DNA of 57,846 nt from Paenimyroides marinum (GCF_900108395.1 NZ_FNXE01000019.1:1-57846); one strand, 5' to 3'; shown: positions 44,386-53,082, counted from the first letter of the stretch. Made by a program: numbers and translations. Notes: generated from the letters alone by a model not told the origin.

Positions 44386-44989
44386 AAATTAAAAGCGCTT
44401 TAATTGTTCTGTGAATATGATTTGCTAATTGATTTTCGATGTATTGATTATATGCTTCATCTGATGTTATTGCTAAAACATTTTGAAGAAACGAACGGTT
44501 CATTTGAAAATTCATAAAAGTCCCCATCATTGTAGAGTGCAGAAGCACTGGAGAAACGGTTTTATTGAAAACACCGGCATTGATACCCTTTTGAAGCACT
44601 TTAGAAACCAATTCTAAATTGAATTTTTTAATTTTGGTAAACGAATCAGAATTAATGAGGCGTTTTTTTATACCGCCCTCAACAGACAGAATTTTATAAA
44701 CACCGGCATTCTGATTCATTGTTTTTACATAAACGTGTACCAGCTTTTCTAAACTTTCAAAAGCAGTAAAATCTTTATCAAAAATTAATTCGTAATTGAT
44801 CCTGAAATTGTCTAACCGAGTTTCAAACAAGGTTTCGAGGAGTTTGTCTTTTGAACCAAAATAATACGAAATCATTGCCAGGTTTACATTTGCTTCTTTG
44901 GCAATATCGCGTACCGAAGTTCCGTCGAAGCCTTTTTCTTCAAACAATTTCTCGGCTGCATTTAAAATTTCCTGCTGTTTCTCGTTCAT
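44375..44989 (-). CDS. TetR/AcrR-family repressor of the efflux operon
   Basis: 204 residues from the ATG at 44989, the start matching the domain (MNEKQQEILNAAEKLFEEKG). An in-frame ATG at 45046 would precede the promoter. The HTH reads DIAKEANVNLAMISYYFGSK (about 29-48) and the ligand-binding half is variable. It is the first gene of its own operon, and its promoter carries two matching operators at 45022-45054, so it most likely represses efflux until a drug binds. Confidence 0.9.
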   Translation of the reverse strand: MNEKQQEILNAAEKLFEEKGFDGTSVRDIAKEANVNLAMISYYFGSKDKLLETLFETRLDNFRINYELIFDKDFTAFESLEKLVHVYVKTMNQNAGVYKILSVEGGIKKRLINSDSFTKIKKFNLELVSKVLQKGINAGVFNKTVSPVLLHSTMMGTFMNFQMNRSFLQNVLAITSDEAYNQYIENQLANHIHRTIKALLIYED

Positions 44990-45016
44990 TATATTCAATT
45001 TTATCAAAAATCGACG

Positions 45017-45054
45017 CAAAGTTAAACAAACGTTTAATTTAAACAAATGTTTAA
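45017..45054 (-). promoter_or_regulatory. Double TetR operator overlapping the -7 box
   Basis: Two copies of TTAAAC-N4-GTTTAA lie side by side (45022-45037 and 45039-45054), 17 bp apart. On the minus strand a -7 box TAACTTTG covers 45017-45024 and overlaps the first copy, 28 bp before the tetR ATG. This is a standard layout for autorepression by a TetR dimer pair. Confidence 0.8.
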
Positions 45055-45117
45055 TTTGTTTTTTATTTAAAGAATTTTAGAACAGGAAGATTTATTAGGC
45101 TATTTGGAATAGTTTTG

Positions 45118-45125
45118 TAAATTTG
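45118..45125 (+). promoter_or_regulatory. -7 box (TAAATTTG) of the zeta-toxin pseudogene
   Basis: TAAATTTG matches TAnnTTTG and ends 5 bp before the ATG at 45131, implying a very short leader. Confidence 0.4.
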
Positions 45126-45130
45126 TAACT

Positions 45131-45714
45131 ATGAGTGGTAAAAAACTTTACATAATTGCAGGTTGTAACGGAGCAGGAAAAACAACAGCTTCATTTACCA
45201 TTTTACCTGAAATATTGGATTGTAAAGAGTTTGTCAATGCTGATGAAATTGCAAAAGGATTGTCGCCCTTTCAACCCGAAAAAGTTTCGTTTGAGGCAGT
45301 TCGCATAATGTTAACAGAATTAACGAATTACTTTCAGAAAACGTAAATTTTGCATTTGAAACCACACTATCAACAAGAAGTTACAAAAACAAAATAGCAG
45401 AAGCAAAAGAAAAGGGATATCGAATAACGCTGTTATTCTTTTGGCTTCAAAACATAGAATTAGCCAAAGAGCGTGTAAAAATTCGAGTTTCAGAGGGTGA
45501 ACATAACATTGAACCCAAAATAATTGGAAGAAGATACATCAAAGGAATAAAAAATTTGTTTGAAATTTATCTGCCGATTGTTGACAGTGCATTTATCTTT
45601 GATAATTCAGAGGAACAACACGAACTTTTAGCAGACAAACAAATTCACACTGAATTAAACATTGTAAATCAAGAGAAATTTAATCTTTTAAAAAATTACT
45701 ATGACAACAACTGA
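45131..45714 (+). pseudogene. Zeta-toxin-family kinase, frameshifted
   Basis: The first 71 codons encode a P-loop kinase start (KLYIIAGCNGAGKTTASFTI with Walker A, then FVNADEIAKGLSPF and EAVRIML). The frame then ends at 45346. The continuation is in another frame from about 45310: NELLSENVNFAFETTLSTRS, AKEKGYRITLLFFWL, RVKIRVSEGEHNIEPK, to a TGA at 45714. One missing base near 45309-45312 (in ATGTTAACAG) accounts for the break. Zeta toxins phosphorylate UDP-N-acetylglucosamine. The frame break would cut off the substrate site, so the gene is probably dead unless the break is a sequencing error. Confidence 0.8.
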
Positions 45715-45853
45715 AAAACATATTGACGAGAAAAATAAAATCTTAAAAGGGCTTGAAAAAGTTTACGAAAAACTAATTGAGTTTAAAAAAGCCAAAAATA
45801 GCGAACTTGTTATTATTCGTGAAAATAAAATCGTGAAAATAAAACCCGAATAA
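45701..45853 (+). CDS. Small partner protein of the zeta toxin (50 residues)
   Basis: ATG at 45701 lies inside the end of the toxin gene (14-bp overlap) and the frame runs 50 codons to TAA at 45853. The protein is charged and helical at first (HIDEKNKILKGLEKVYEKLI), then a short strand pair (NSELVIIRENKIVKIKPE). Similar small genes accompany zeta-like toxins in Bacteroidota and are the natural candidates for the antitoxin or an accessory factor. It has no recognised domain. Confidence 0.6.
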   Translation: MTTTEKHIDEKNKILKGLEKVYEKLIEFKKAKNSELVIIRENKIVKIKPE

Positions 45854-46004
45854 AAACACAATCGTCCAATAACTTTTAGCTTTGTTTTGTCGGCATAGCA
45901 TAAAATCTTTAGGTTTATCACAAATAACACCTATTAGGCGGTTATATAAATGATATTTTGAAATTTCGATTAGTTTTGCAAATTTGAGTATTAGCACCAA
46001 TTGT

Positions 46005-46760
46005 ATGACAACACTACAAACTTTGACAATTATCATTTCATTTGGACTTTTATCTTGTAACAATAGGACTGAAACAACTATTAAAAACGAACTTGTAAAG
46101 TTTGACTCTGTTACAATTGACACTATTCTAAAACCCAAACAAATAAACGTTGTTTCTATTTCTGACACTATCAAGAGATTTGTCGTTGACGACTATCCTG
46201 TAACAAATGAAATGCTTATTGACAAAACAAGTAATAATTCTTCATATAAAAAACAAAGTGGACAAAGCTACTCTTATGACAAAGCTTGGTTTGGTAACGA
46301 CACTTTAAAACAAACGCTTGTTTTTGAGCTTTATACAGACGATCACCGAATGGTAATTTATCATTTTTACACCAATGATATGCCAACTGATTTAATCAAT
46401 AGAATGGAACTGCATATTGACAGTGGAGAAGTTGCATCAGAAAAACAAAAACAACAAGATTTTGATGGTTTCCTAAAACAAACCACAAAAATCAGTTCAG
46501 TCTATTTTACTTCTGACAAAGGGTTTAAACTTGGTGATACAAAACAAAAAGCAATTGACATTTATGGCAAGCCAGACAAACAATCAATGAATGTTGGAAT
46601 TGAAAAATTGGAATGGGAATTTTCTGGAGACATATTCTATAACGGGAAGACTGACTTAAAAGAGAAACCACTTGCAAAAGACAGTTTCGGACATCAAATA
46701 GTAATGTATTTCAAAAACAGAGAATTAATTGGACATATTTTGCACAACGACATACCTTGA
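46005..46760 (+). CDS. Hypothetical lipoprotein with SmpA-like segment
   Basis: 251 residues from the ATG at 46005, chosen because it opens directly into a lipoprotein signal (TLTIIISFGLLSCNN). A -7 box TAGTTTTG lies at 45971-45978. Near the C-terminus, GFKLGDTKQKAIDIYGKPDK resembles the GDTkxxVxxxyGxP pattern of BamE/SmpA-type folds. The rest is unrecognised and rich in Asp, Lys and Thr. Confidence 0.65.
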   Translation: MTTLQTLTIIISFGLLSCNNRTETTIKNELVKFDSVTIDTILKPKQINVVSISDTIKRFVVDDYPVTNEMLIDKTSNNSSYKKQSGQSYSYDKAWFGNDTLKQTLVFELYTDDHRMVIYHFYTNDMPTDLINRMELHIDSGEVASEKQKQQDFDGFLKQTTKISSVYFTSDKGFKLGDTKQKAIDIYGKPDKQSMNVGIEKLEWEFSGDIFYNGKTDLKEKPLAKDSFGHQIVMYFKNRELIGHILHNDIP

Positions 46761-46830
46761 GAAAAAACAATTGGTGTTAACATTAGTAACCGTTCCACAA
46801 ATCTAAAGACATCTCTCCCCTTCAAATCTC

Positions 46831-47271
46831 TCAATCCCTAACCATTTTAACATGCGGAATATCGTCTTCCATATATTCTTCGGAAACCGTTTCAAAACCG
46901 TGTTTACTGTAAAACCGTTGTAAATGCGCTTGTGCAGAAATGGTTATGGTTCCGGTTTTGTGTATCTCCCCAACCGCTTTAACTGCGTGTTCCATTAAAA
47001 GGTGTCCCAGCTTTAAATTGCGGTATTTTGCATGCACCACTACTCTGCCAATACTGCTTGTTTCATATTTAATTCCGGGTTTTATGATACGGGTGTAAGC
47101 TGCCAGTACCTCATCCTTCCAGATTAATAAATGATGGGCTTTTTGATCGCATCCATCGGTATCAAGATAGGCACAATTTTGTTCTACGACAAAAACGTTG
47201 TTTCTCAATTCTAAAATCTGGTAAAGTTCAAGCGGTGTGAGCTCATCAAATGTTTTAATTTCAATTTTCAT
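46831..47271 (-). CDS. elaA: ElaA-family GNAT acetyltransferase
   Basis: 146 residues, normal for ElaA. Signature blocks: LYQILELRNNVFVVEQNCAY (about 16-35) and YLDTDGCDQKAHHLL. The acetyl-CoA region is IGRVVVHAKYRNLKLGHLLM and the C-terminus is FYSKHGFETVSEEYMEDDIP. The substrate is not known. Its start overlaps the stop of the DUF4837 gene by 11 bp, so they form a pair. Confidence 0.9.
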   Translation of the reverse strand: MKIEIKTFDELTPLELYQILELRNNVFVVEQNCAYLDTDGCDQKAHHLLIWKDEVLAAYTRIIKPGIKYETSSIGRVVVHAKYRNLKLGHLLMEHAVKAVGEIHKTGTITISAQAHLQRFYSKHGFETVSEEYMEDDIPHVKMVRD

Positions 47272-48250
47272 TAAAGTTGATTGATTTTATAATAGCCTCT
47301 GCTTCTAAAATTTGTTCACCTTTTTGTTTAAAAGGATTGTTGATGTATCCTTCGATAAATAAATACCGTTTGTAATAATCATCACGAATGGCATAACATA
47401 TAAAAGGTCCTTTTAAATAATCGTTTACCGTTTCCCAATTTCCCGTTATTCTGTATGCCGGCAAATTTTGAAGCGTTTCTTTAGTAATGGTATATTTTAT
47501 CTCTGTAGAGGTAGTGATATACGCTTGATCTTTTGCGGTTTTCATAAACTCTTCGCCAATAAAATTTCGGGCTTGCAATAGGTGATTTTCTACAGAACCT
47601 TTATCGTTTTCGATTTCCGTAATGGGAAATTCATAAAGCACAAGATTGATGTTTCCCGACGGAAGATCCCTTTGATACCACAAGAAAGGAAATTCGTCTT
47701 GTACCTGCAAATGATAGTTATCGGGGATTTTTAACGTACAGCCAAAAAAGTCTTTTAATTCGTTTAAATTATGGGTAGAAGCTCTAACCACCTGGTGCAT
47801 TTCTTCGTTCAATTCAGATGCTTTAAAAACCGAAGCAATAGAGTCGGCGTTTTTCTTAAACATTTTTAAAAGATCTTCGGTATTTTCAGCACGCAAAAAA
47901 AAGAAATTTTGCGGCGTGGCATAAACGCTTTTCTGCAATAAAAATTCGTATTGGTTATTGGTCGAAAAAAGCACAATGTTTCGGGCTAATTTGGCTTTGC
48001 TTGTAAATATTTTAGGATCTAACTGCAGTAACGTAAAAATAGGTTCGGTGTTGCCGCTAATGGTTGTGGTTCTTGCCAAATGAGAACGAATGCTGTCACC
48101 AAACGAGCCAATCCACAAACTGTCATCAAGCACAAGTACTACTTCGTTTCTATCGCCGAAAGAGGGATGTAAACGCACCACCGACACTTCGTTTTTTTTG
48201 CAGCTTAAAACAACAAATAATAAAAATAGATACCAAACAATCTGTTTCAT
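47261..48250 (-). CDS. DUF4837 family lipoprotein
   Basis: 329 residues from the ATG at 48250, which opens into a lipoprotein signal (IVWYLFLLFVVLSCKKNE). An in-frame ATG 38 codons upstream adds no signal. The mature protein has the DUF4837 blocks: VVLVLDDSLWIGSFGDSIRS, LQVQDEFPFLWYQRDLPSGN and FICYAIRDDYYKRYLFIEGY. The family is confined to Bacteroidota and has no known function. It is divergent from the response regulator at 48523. Confidence 0.85.
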   Translation of the reverse strand: MKQIVWYLFLLFVVLSCKKNEVSVVRLHPSFGDRNEVVLVLDDSLWIGSFGDSIRSHLARTTTISGNTEPIFTLLQLDPKIFTSKAKLARNIVLFSTNNQYEFLLQKSVYATPQNFFFLRAENTEDLLKMFKKNADSIASVFKASELNEEMHQVVRASTHNLNELKDFFGCTLKIPDNYHLQVQDEFPFLWYQRDLPSGNINLVLYEFPITEIENDKGSVENHLLQARNFIGEEFMKTAKDQAYITTSTEIKYTITKETLQNLPAYRITGNWETVNDYLKGPFICYAIRDDYYKRYLFIEGYINNPFKQKGEQILEAEAIIKSINFNEN

Positions 48251-48393
48251 TGAAAAATCATAGTTTACCGTAAAATTACGCAAACACATCGGAAAATACA
48301 CCATTATTGATAACATTCGCTCAATTAAAGATTTTTTTAAAATCATATAATTATCTGATAACACACTATCTTAAAGTAATTCTTAAATTGGTC

Positions 48394-48408
48394 TTGTAAT
48401 AATTACAA
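48394..48408. promoter_or_regulatory. Perfect palindrome TTGTAATAATTACAA
   Basis: 7-bp arms around a central A, in the divergent region between the DUF4837 gene and the response regulator. It could be an operator for either. No protein is assigned. Confidence 0.4.
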
Positions 48409-48450
48409 AAACGGAGTGTTAATGTAACGAAAGGGGTGTTTTTATCTGCT

Positions 48451-48474
48451 AAAGCAAGTTATATAACTTGCTTT
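48451..48474 (+). terminator. Orphan terminator upstream of the response regulator
   Basis: A 24-bp perfect palindrome (AAAGCAAGTTAT and its complement) directly followed by TTTTTCTTTTTT, the form of a strong rho-independent terminator on the + strand. No gene ends before it: the nearest neighbour to the left is divergent. The response regulator's own -7 box lies after it. Confidence 0.7.
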
Positions 48475-48500
48475 TTCTTTTTTACTAACTATAAAAAATC

Positions 48501-48508
48501 TATTTTTG
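48501..48508 (+). promoter_or_regulatory. -7 box (TATTTTTG) of the two-component operon
   Basis: TATTTTTG fits TAnnTTTG and ends 14 bp before the response-regulator ATG at 48523, so the leader is short. It supports that start over an in-frame ATG at 48436. Confidence 0.55.
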
Positions 48509-48522
48509 ATAAAATTTTTATA

Positions 48523-49197
48523 ATGCAAATACTTGTTGTAGAAGATGATAAACGAATCAGCGATTTCTTAATCAAAGGATTAGAAGAAAGCGGCTATCTG
48601 GTTACTTTATGTAAATCGGCAGAAGATGTTTTAGAGAATTTTATTTCGATAGAATGGGATTTGATTATTTGCGACATCATGCTTCCGGGAATGGACGGCA
48701 TTCAATTGGTACAAACGTTGCGTTTTAAAAAAATCTATGCTCCCATTTTAATGCTCAGTGCCTTAAATGCGGTACAGGATAAAATTTCGGCATTAGATTA
48801 CGGTGCTGATGATTACATTACCAAACCTTTTCACTTTGACGAATTATTGTCGCGCATTAAGGCATTAACACGCCGGACAAGTTATCAGCAACAAGAAATT
48901 CCTTCGGCGGTACTAACATTTGGCTCATTAAAAATAGACCAGAATCAATACAAGGTTTTTCAAGAGAACAAAGAAATAGAGTTATCGCCGCGCGAATATA
49001 AATTGCTGATTTATCTTATTGAAAATGCAAACAAAACCGTTTCAAGAGCTCAAATTTTAAATACCGTTTGGGGAATAACCTTTGATAATCATACCAATGT
49101 GGTAGATGTGTACATTTCTTATTTAAGAAACAAGCTTGAAAACGAAAACAAAAAATATATACACACCGTAAAAGGTGTGGGTTATATGTTTAAATAA
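48523..49197 (+). CDS. OmpR/PhoB-family response regulator
   Basis: 224 residues. The receiver domain has acidic residues VVEDDK, the phospho-acceptor Asp51 in IICDIMLPGMDG, and Lys in YITKPFHFDE. The C-terminal winged helix (LSPREYKLLIYLIENANKTV; DNHTNVVDVYISYLRNKLEN; YIHTVKGVGYMF) is of the OmpR type. It lies six bases before its kinase. Operators are expected as direct repeats, and such a repeat precedes the RND operon downstream. It resembles CusR/CopR metal-sensing regulators. Confidence 0.93.
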   Translation: MQILVVEDDKRISDFLIKGLEESGYLVTLCKSAEDVLENFISIEWDLIICDIMLPGMDGIQLVQTLRFKKIYAPILMLSALNAVQDKISALDYGADDYITKPFHFDELLSRIKALTRRTSYQQQEIPSAVLTFGSLKIDQNQYKVFQENKEIELSPREYKLLIYLIENANKTVSRAQILNTVWGITFDNHTNVVDVYISYLRNKLENENKKYIHTVKGVGYMFK

Positions 49198-49203
49198 GAT
49201 ATT

Positions 49204-50544
49204 ATGAATCTAAAACTTCGTTTATCGCTTTATTCGGTTGCTATTTTTTCAGTAGTTATTTTTGTTGCTTCTGCTGCCATTTATATTTCTTTTTATAAAA
49301 AAATGGAACAGAATGAATTACTTTCCTTAAAAAACAAAACCCTTTTAGCGGCGATTTATTATTTGGAAGCAGACGAGGTGGGGCACGTAGAAAGAGAAAC
49401 TATTAAAGATCAGTTACGAAAATCGATCTCGCGTAAAAATATTGCTGTTTTTAACGAAGAAAATATTTTGGCTAAAGGTGAAATGGTGTTAGAAAACAAC
49501 ATAATATCTGAAGATTTTTTAAACAAAACCCGATTACATTTAGAAAACAATCTGATAACCGACGACTATTTTTACAACAGCCTGTTTTACAAAGATAACG
49601 AGGGTGATTTTGTTGTAATTACACGAGAAATTAAAACCGATTTTAACCAGCAGCTTTTTACTTTGCTCCAAATTTTAATCATTGTGTTTGTGGTTGGCGT
49701 GCTGTTAATTTACCTGTTTTCTCGTTTTTTAGGAAAGTTTGCTTTTCAGCCCTTAACCAATATCATCAATCAAATTAAAGAGCGGGATAATAACAATTTT
49801 ACCCAACCACTTTCTTCGAACGATACCTATACCGAAATTCAGGACCTAGTGGTTTCTTACAATCATTTTATCGATCGAATGGCGCAAACATTCACTATTC
49901 AAAAGAATTTTATCGATTATGTTTCGCACGAATTACGCACGCCTATTACCGCTTTGTTAGGAACTCTGGAAGTTACCAATCATAAAAAACGAACGCTCGA
50001 AGAATATGCAAACGTAATGGTGCAACTAAAACAATATATAAACGATTTGCAGGAAACCTTAGACCAGATGATGTTGCTTTCAGGCGCAAAAACCAGTTTC
50101 GAGTTTCAACCGGTTCGTATTGATGAAGTGGTTTGGCATGTGATAGAAAATGCCATTTTGTATCATAAAGCGCGAATAAATGTAGATTTGCAAGTAAAAA
50201 ACAATCAATTGTTAACCATTCAGGGAAACGAAAAATTATTAGAAGTTGCCTTAAATAATTTACTGGGCAACGCCATAAAATATTCGAATAACCAACCTGT
50301 TTTAATACAATTTTTAGAAATCGGAAATCGTTTGCAAATTCATATTTCCGATGTAGGAATCGGAATTTTAGAAACAGATCTTAAGCAAATTAAACAAAAC
50401 TTTTTCCGGGGCAAAAACACGCAAGAATTTCAGGGAAAGGGAATTGGACTTTCTATGGCACATATTATTTTCACGCTTCATCAAATAGATTTAGAAATTG
50501 TTCCAAATAATCCTAAAGGAACCGTTGTTCAGTTGGTTTTTTAA
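49204..50544 (+). CDS. Sensor histidine kinase
   Basis: 446 residues. Two membrane helices (LYSVAIFSVVIFVASAAIYI; LLQILIIVFVVGVLLIYLFS, about 160-179) flank a periplasmic sensor of about 125 residues. A HAMP-like linker follows. The HisKA motif is FIDYVSHELRTPITALLGTL (His about 242), and the ATPase has N-box LNNLLGNAIKYSN, G1 DVGIGI and G2 GKGIGLSMA. It phosphorylates the adjacent regulator. The sensor loop has no obvious His- or Met-rich cluster, so the metal it senses cannot be named. Confidence 0.92.
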   Translation: MNLKLRLSLYSVAIFSVVIFVASAAIYISFYKKMEQNELLSLKNKTLLAAIYYLEADEVGHVERETIKDQLRKSISRKNIAVFNEENILAKGEMVLENNIISEDFLNKTRLHLENNLITDDYFYNSLFYKDNEGDFVVITREIKTDFNQQLFTLLQILIIVFVVGVLLIYLFSRFLGKFAFQPLTNIINQIKERDNNNFTQPLSSNDTYTEIQDLVVSYNHFIDRMAQTFTIQKNFIDYVSHELRTPITALLGTLEVTNHKKRTLEEYANVMVQLKQYINDLQETLDQMMLLSGAKTSFEFQPVRIDEVVWHVIENAILYHKARINVDLQVKNNQLLTIQGNEKLLEVALNNLLGNAIKYSNNQPVLIQFLEIGNRLQIHISDVGIGILETDLKQIKQNFFRGKNTQEFQGKGIGLSMAHIIFTLHQIDLEIVPNNPKGTVVQLVF

Positions 50545-50555
50545 GTCGTAAGGCT

Positions 50556-50603
50556 CGTCACTTCGAATAAATTTTTACGAAAATCGTATCGAGAAGTTCT
50601 CGA
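50556..50603. repeat. Degenerate extragenic repeat
   Basis: CGTCACTTCGA (50556-50566) and AGAAGTTCTCGA (50592-50603), the same blocks as 7061-7143. It sits between the kinase stop and the RND promoter and separates the two-component genes from the pump. Confidence 0.4.
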
Positions 50604-50661
50604 CTCACGATAGTATCGCCTACTCGAACTGAAAAATATCCACAACATAAAAGCAACAACT

Positions 50662-50719
50662 TTCTAATGCAATTCTAATCTACCTTAAAAATCTCCTTAA
50701 TGTGCTGTGCCTACTTTTG
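50662..50719 (+). promoter_or_regulatory. Candidate response-regulator boxes and promoter of the RND operon
   Basis: TTCTAAT at 50662-50668 repeats at 50673-50679, 11 bp apart, one helical turn as in OmpR-family tandem sites. CCTTAA repeats at 50683-50688 and 50695-50700. A -7 box TACTTTTG lies at 50712-50719. The repeats fall at or just upstream of the expected -33 region, a position suited to activation. Confidence 0.6.
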
Positions 50720-50738
50720 AATCTTAAATGATTTGAAA

Positions 50739-51989
50739 GTGAATAAAATTTATTTTACGGCAATTTCTATTGTTTTTACACTGCAAACACAGGCACAAAA
50801 AATAACTTTAGAACATTTAGAAGCAGCTTTTCTACAGAAAAATTATTTGTTGATTGCAAATAAATACGAAGTTGATAAAGTGGATGCCGAAATGATACAA
50901 ACCAAGTTATGGAGCAATCCCACGCTGAGCATTTCTGAAGTCAATCTTTGGAAAACGTATCAAATCGAAGAACAACCTTATTTGTTCGGGAAATATGGCA
51001 AAAATCAGCAGATTTCGGTCGATTTAGAACAAATGATCGAAACCGCAGGAAAACGAAGAAAGCGAATTGCCCTTAAAGAATTAGAGAAAAACAACGCCTT
51101 GTTTGATTATGAAGAATTGATGCGGCAATTAAAAAAAGAGCTTCGGCAAACGTATTTTTCTTTGGCAAAAATTCAAAAAGTAAAACAGCAACTGCATAAC
51201 GGCATTGATTTATTTTCTCAAATGAATCAACAATATCAAAAACAGGCAAATTTAAATAATGTGCCTAAAGCCGATTTTTATCGCTTACAAACAGAACTGA
51301 TTGCGTTGCAAAAAGATCAAATCGAATTGCAAAACGATGAAACAGAACTGCTAACAAAGTTGCGGATTTTGACTCAGAATAATGATTTGGCTGTAGATGA
51401 AATCGACTTTTCAATTTTTGATCATTCTGCACGAGAAATTCCATTTAATGTGAAAGAAATCGCTAAAGAACAAAATGTTGGTTTAAAGCGTCAAAGCAAT
51501 CAGATTAATTTAACCGAAAAACAATTGGTTTTAGAAAAAGCACAGCGTGTTCCCGATTTGACTTTTCAGGTAAATTATGACCGTGGCGGAAACATTATGC
51601 GCGATTTTGTCGGGGTGGGCGTAAGTTTTAATCTACCCGTTTTTGATCAGAACAAAGGAAATATAAAATCGGCACAAATCAATGTAGAACAACAAAAAAC
51701 AGCTCAAAATGCTTTGTTTTCAGAGGTAGATCATTCTATTTCTAAACTTCAAAATCAGCTTTCTGCACTTCAAAAATCACTAACGCAGTGGAAAAATCTA
51801 AACAGTGAGGATCAGTTAAAAATGATCGATAATTATAAAAAGCATCTGCAAAATAAACAAGTAACCTTGTTAGAATTTATCGATTTTACACAAGCTTACA
51901 GGGAATCGCAAGAAGCTTATTTAGAGTTATTGGAAACGTATCAAAACACATTCGAAGAGTTAAATTATATCGTTGGAGAAGATTTATAA
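50739..51989 (+). CDS. TolC-family outer-membrane channel of the metal pump (CusC/CzcC-like)
   Basis: 416 residues from a GTG at 50739; a TTG at 50733 is the alternative. No ATG fits, since an ATG at 50728 stops two codons on. A signal peptide is present (YFTAISIVFTLQTQAQK). Helical repeats and the strand block FVGVGVSFNLPVFDQNKGNI place it in the outer-membrane factor family; helices such as ELLETYQNTFEELNYIVGED close it. It begins the tripartite pump operon. Non-ATG initiation may limit channel supply. Confidence 0.88.
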   Translation: MNKIYFTAISIVFTLQTQAQKITLEHLEAAFLQKNYLLIANKYEVDKVDAEMIQTKLWSNPTLSISEVNLWKTYQIEEQPYLFGKYGKNQQISVDLEQMIETAGKRRKRIALKELEKNNALFDYEELMRQLKKELRQTYFSLAKIQKVKQQLHNGIDLFSQMNQQYQKQANLNNVPKADFYRLQTELIALQKDQIELQNDETELLTKLRILTQNNDLAVDEIDFSIFDHSAREIPFNVKEIAKEQNVGLKRQSNQINLTEKQLVLEKAQRVPDLTFQVNYDRGGNIMRDFVGVGVSFNLPVFDQNKGNIKSAQINVEQQKTAQNALFSEVDHSISKLQNQLSALQKSLTQWKNLNSEDQLKMIDNYKKHLQNKQVTLLEFIDFTQAYRESQEAYLELLETYQNTFEELNYIVGEDL

Positions 51990-51990
51990 T

Positions 51991-53082
51991 ATGAAAAAAA
52001 CTTTTTATTTTTTAGCTGCTTTCACATTGATTTTAAGTGGTTGCAACAAACAAGAAACTGAGAAAGAGGTTGCACAGGAAAACAAATTTTGTTTGAACGA
52101 ACAATTAAAAAAAACAACAGAAATGGTTCCGATAAAAGAGCAACCCATTCACGAGCAACTCACCTTATCGGGCAAAGTAGAATACAATGAAAACGATTTG
52201 GTTGCATTTAAAAGTTTATTAGAAGGAGTCGTAGATCAGGTGCTTTTTGAATTGGGCGATTATGTAACACAAGGTCAGGTTTTGGCTGTTGTAAAATCGA
52301 ACGATGTTTTGGATTTGATGCAGCAAAAACGATATTATCATAATCAGATCGATCTGACGCAAAAACAAATAAAAACAAAAAAAGAACTATTGAACGATGG
52401 ATTGGCTTCGCAACCAGAAGTTACCGAAATGGAGCACGAATTACAGTCGGCACAAATTGAAATGGAAAAAATCAATGCAACGTTGAAAATGTATCGGGCA
52501 ATTGGCAATGGTCAATTTCAGATTCTGGCACCTAAAAACGGTTACGTTGTTCAGAAAAACATCAGTGTAGGTCAGTCAATCACCTCAGAATCAAACGAAA
52601 ATCTTTTCTCGATTTCTAACCTAAAACAAGTTTGGGTCATGGTAAACATTTATGCCAATAATTTGCAATATATCCAGAAAAACGATCCTGTAAAAGTTAG
52701 AACAATGGCTTATCCCGACCGCATTTATGCCGGTAAAATAGACAAGGTTTACAATGTTTTTGATGAAGACGAACATGTACTGAAAGCCCGCGTGGTCTTA
52801 GAAAATCAAGATTTGAATTTAATGCCGGGTTTAAGTGCTGATATTATTATCAATAAAAAAAATGTGCTGAACCATGCATTTGCCATTCCAAACAAAGCAA
52901 AAATTTTTGAGAATAACAAGCAATATGTGGTGGTTTACAAAAACGATTGTACTTTGGAAATTAAGAAAATTACCGCAATTGCCGAGAACGAAGAATTTAC
53001 TTTTGTTTCAGAGAAATTTCAACCACACGATCAGGTTATTACCAGAAATGCTTTGATTATTTACAAAGAATTAAATAAATAA
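51991..53082 (+). CDS. RND periplasmic adaptor (CusB/CzcB-like), lipoprotein
   Basis: 363 residues from the ATG at 51991, which opens into a lipoprotein signal (FLAAFTLILSGCNKQE). An ATG at 51973 inside the channel gene is the alternative. Domains: barrel-sandwich with lipoyl half (VALAF-like LLEGVVDQVLFELGDYVTQG; ILAPKNGYVVQKNISVGQSI), a short hairpin, and beta-barrel (VWVMVNIYANNLQYIQKNDP). A single CxxxE near the start replaces any long Met- or His-rich tail. It joins pump and channel. Confidence 0.9.
   Translation: MKKTFYFLAAFTLILSGCNKQETEKEVAQENKFCLNEQLKKTTEMVPIKEQPIHEQLTLSGKVEYNENDLVAFKSLLEGVVDQVLFELGDYVTQGQVLAVVKSNDVLDLMQQKRYYHNQIDLTQKQIKTKKELLNDGLASQPEVTEMEHELQSAQIEMEKINATLKMYRAIGNGQFQILAPKNGYVVQKNISVGQSITSESNENLFSISNLKQVWVMVNIYANNLQYIQKNDPVKVRTMAYPDRIYAGKIDKVYNVFDEDEHVLKARVVLENQDLNLMPGLSADIIINKKNVLNHAFAIPNKAKIFENNKQYVVVYKNDCTLEIKKITAIAENEEFTFVSEKFQPHDQVITRNALIIYKELNK

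Noticed and set aside
45131..45346. Zeta-toxin start as a complete 71-residue gene
   Set aside because: The missing part continues in the next frame with full family similarity, so this is a frameshift and not a short gene.
7061..50603. CRISPR-like array from the short CGTCACTTCGA repeats
   Set aside because: The copies are few, far apart and degenerate; there is no regular spacing and no cas gene in the window.
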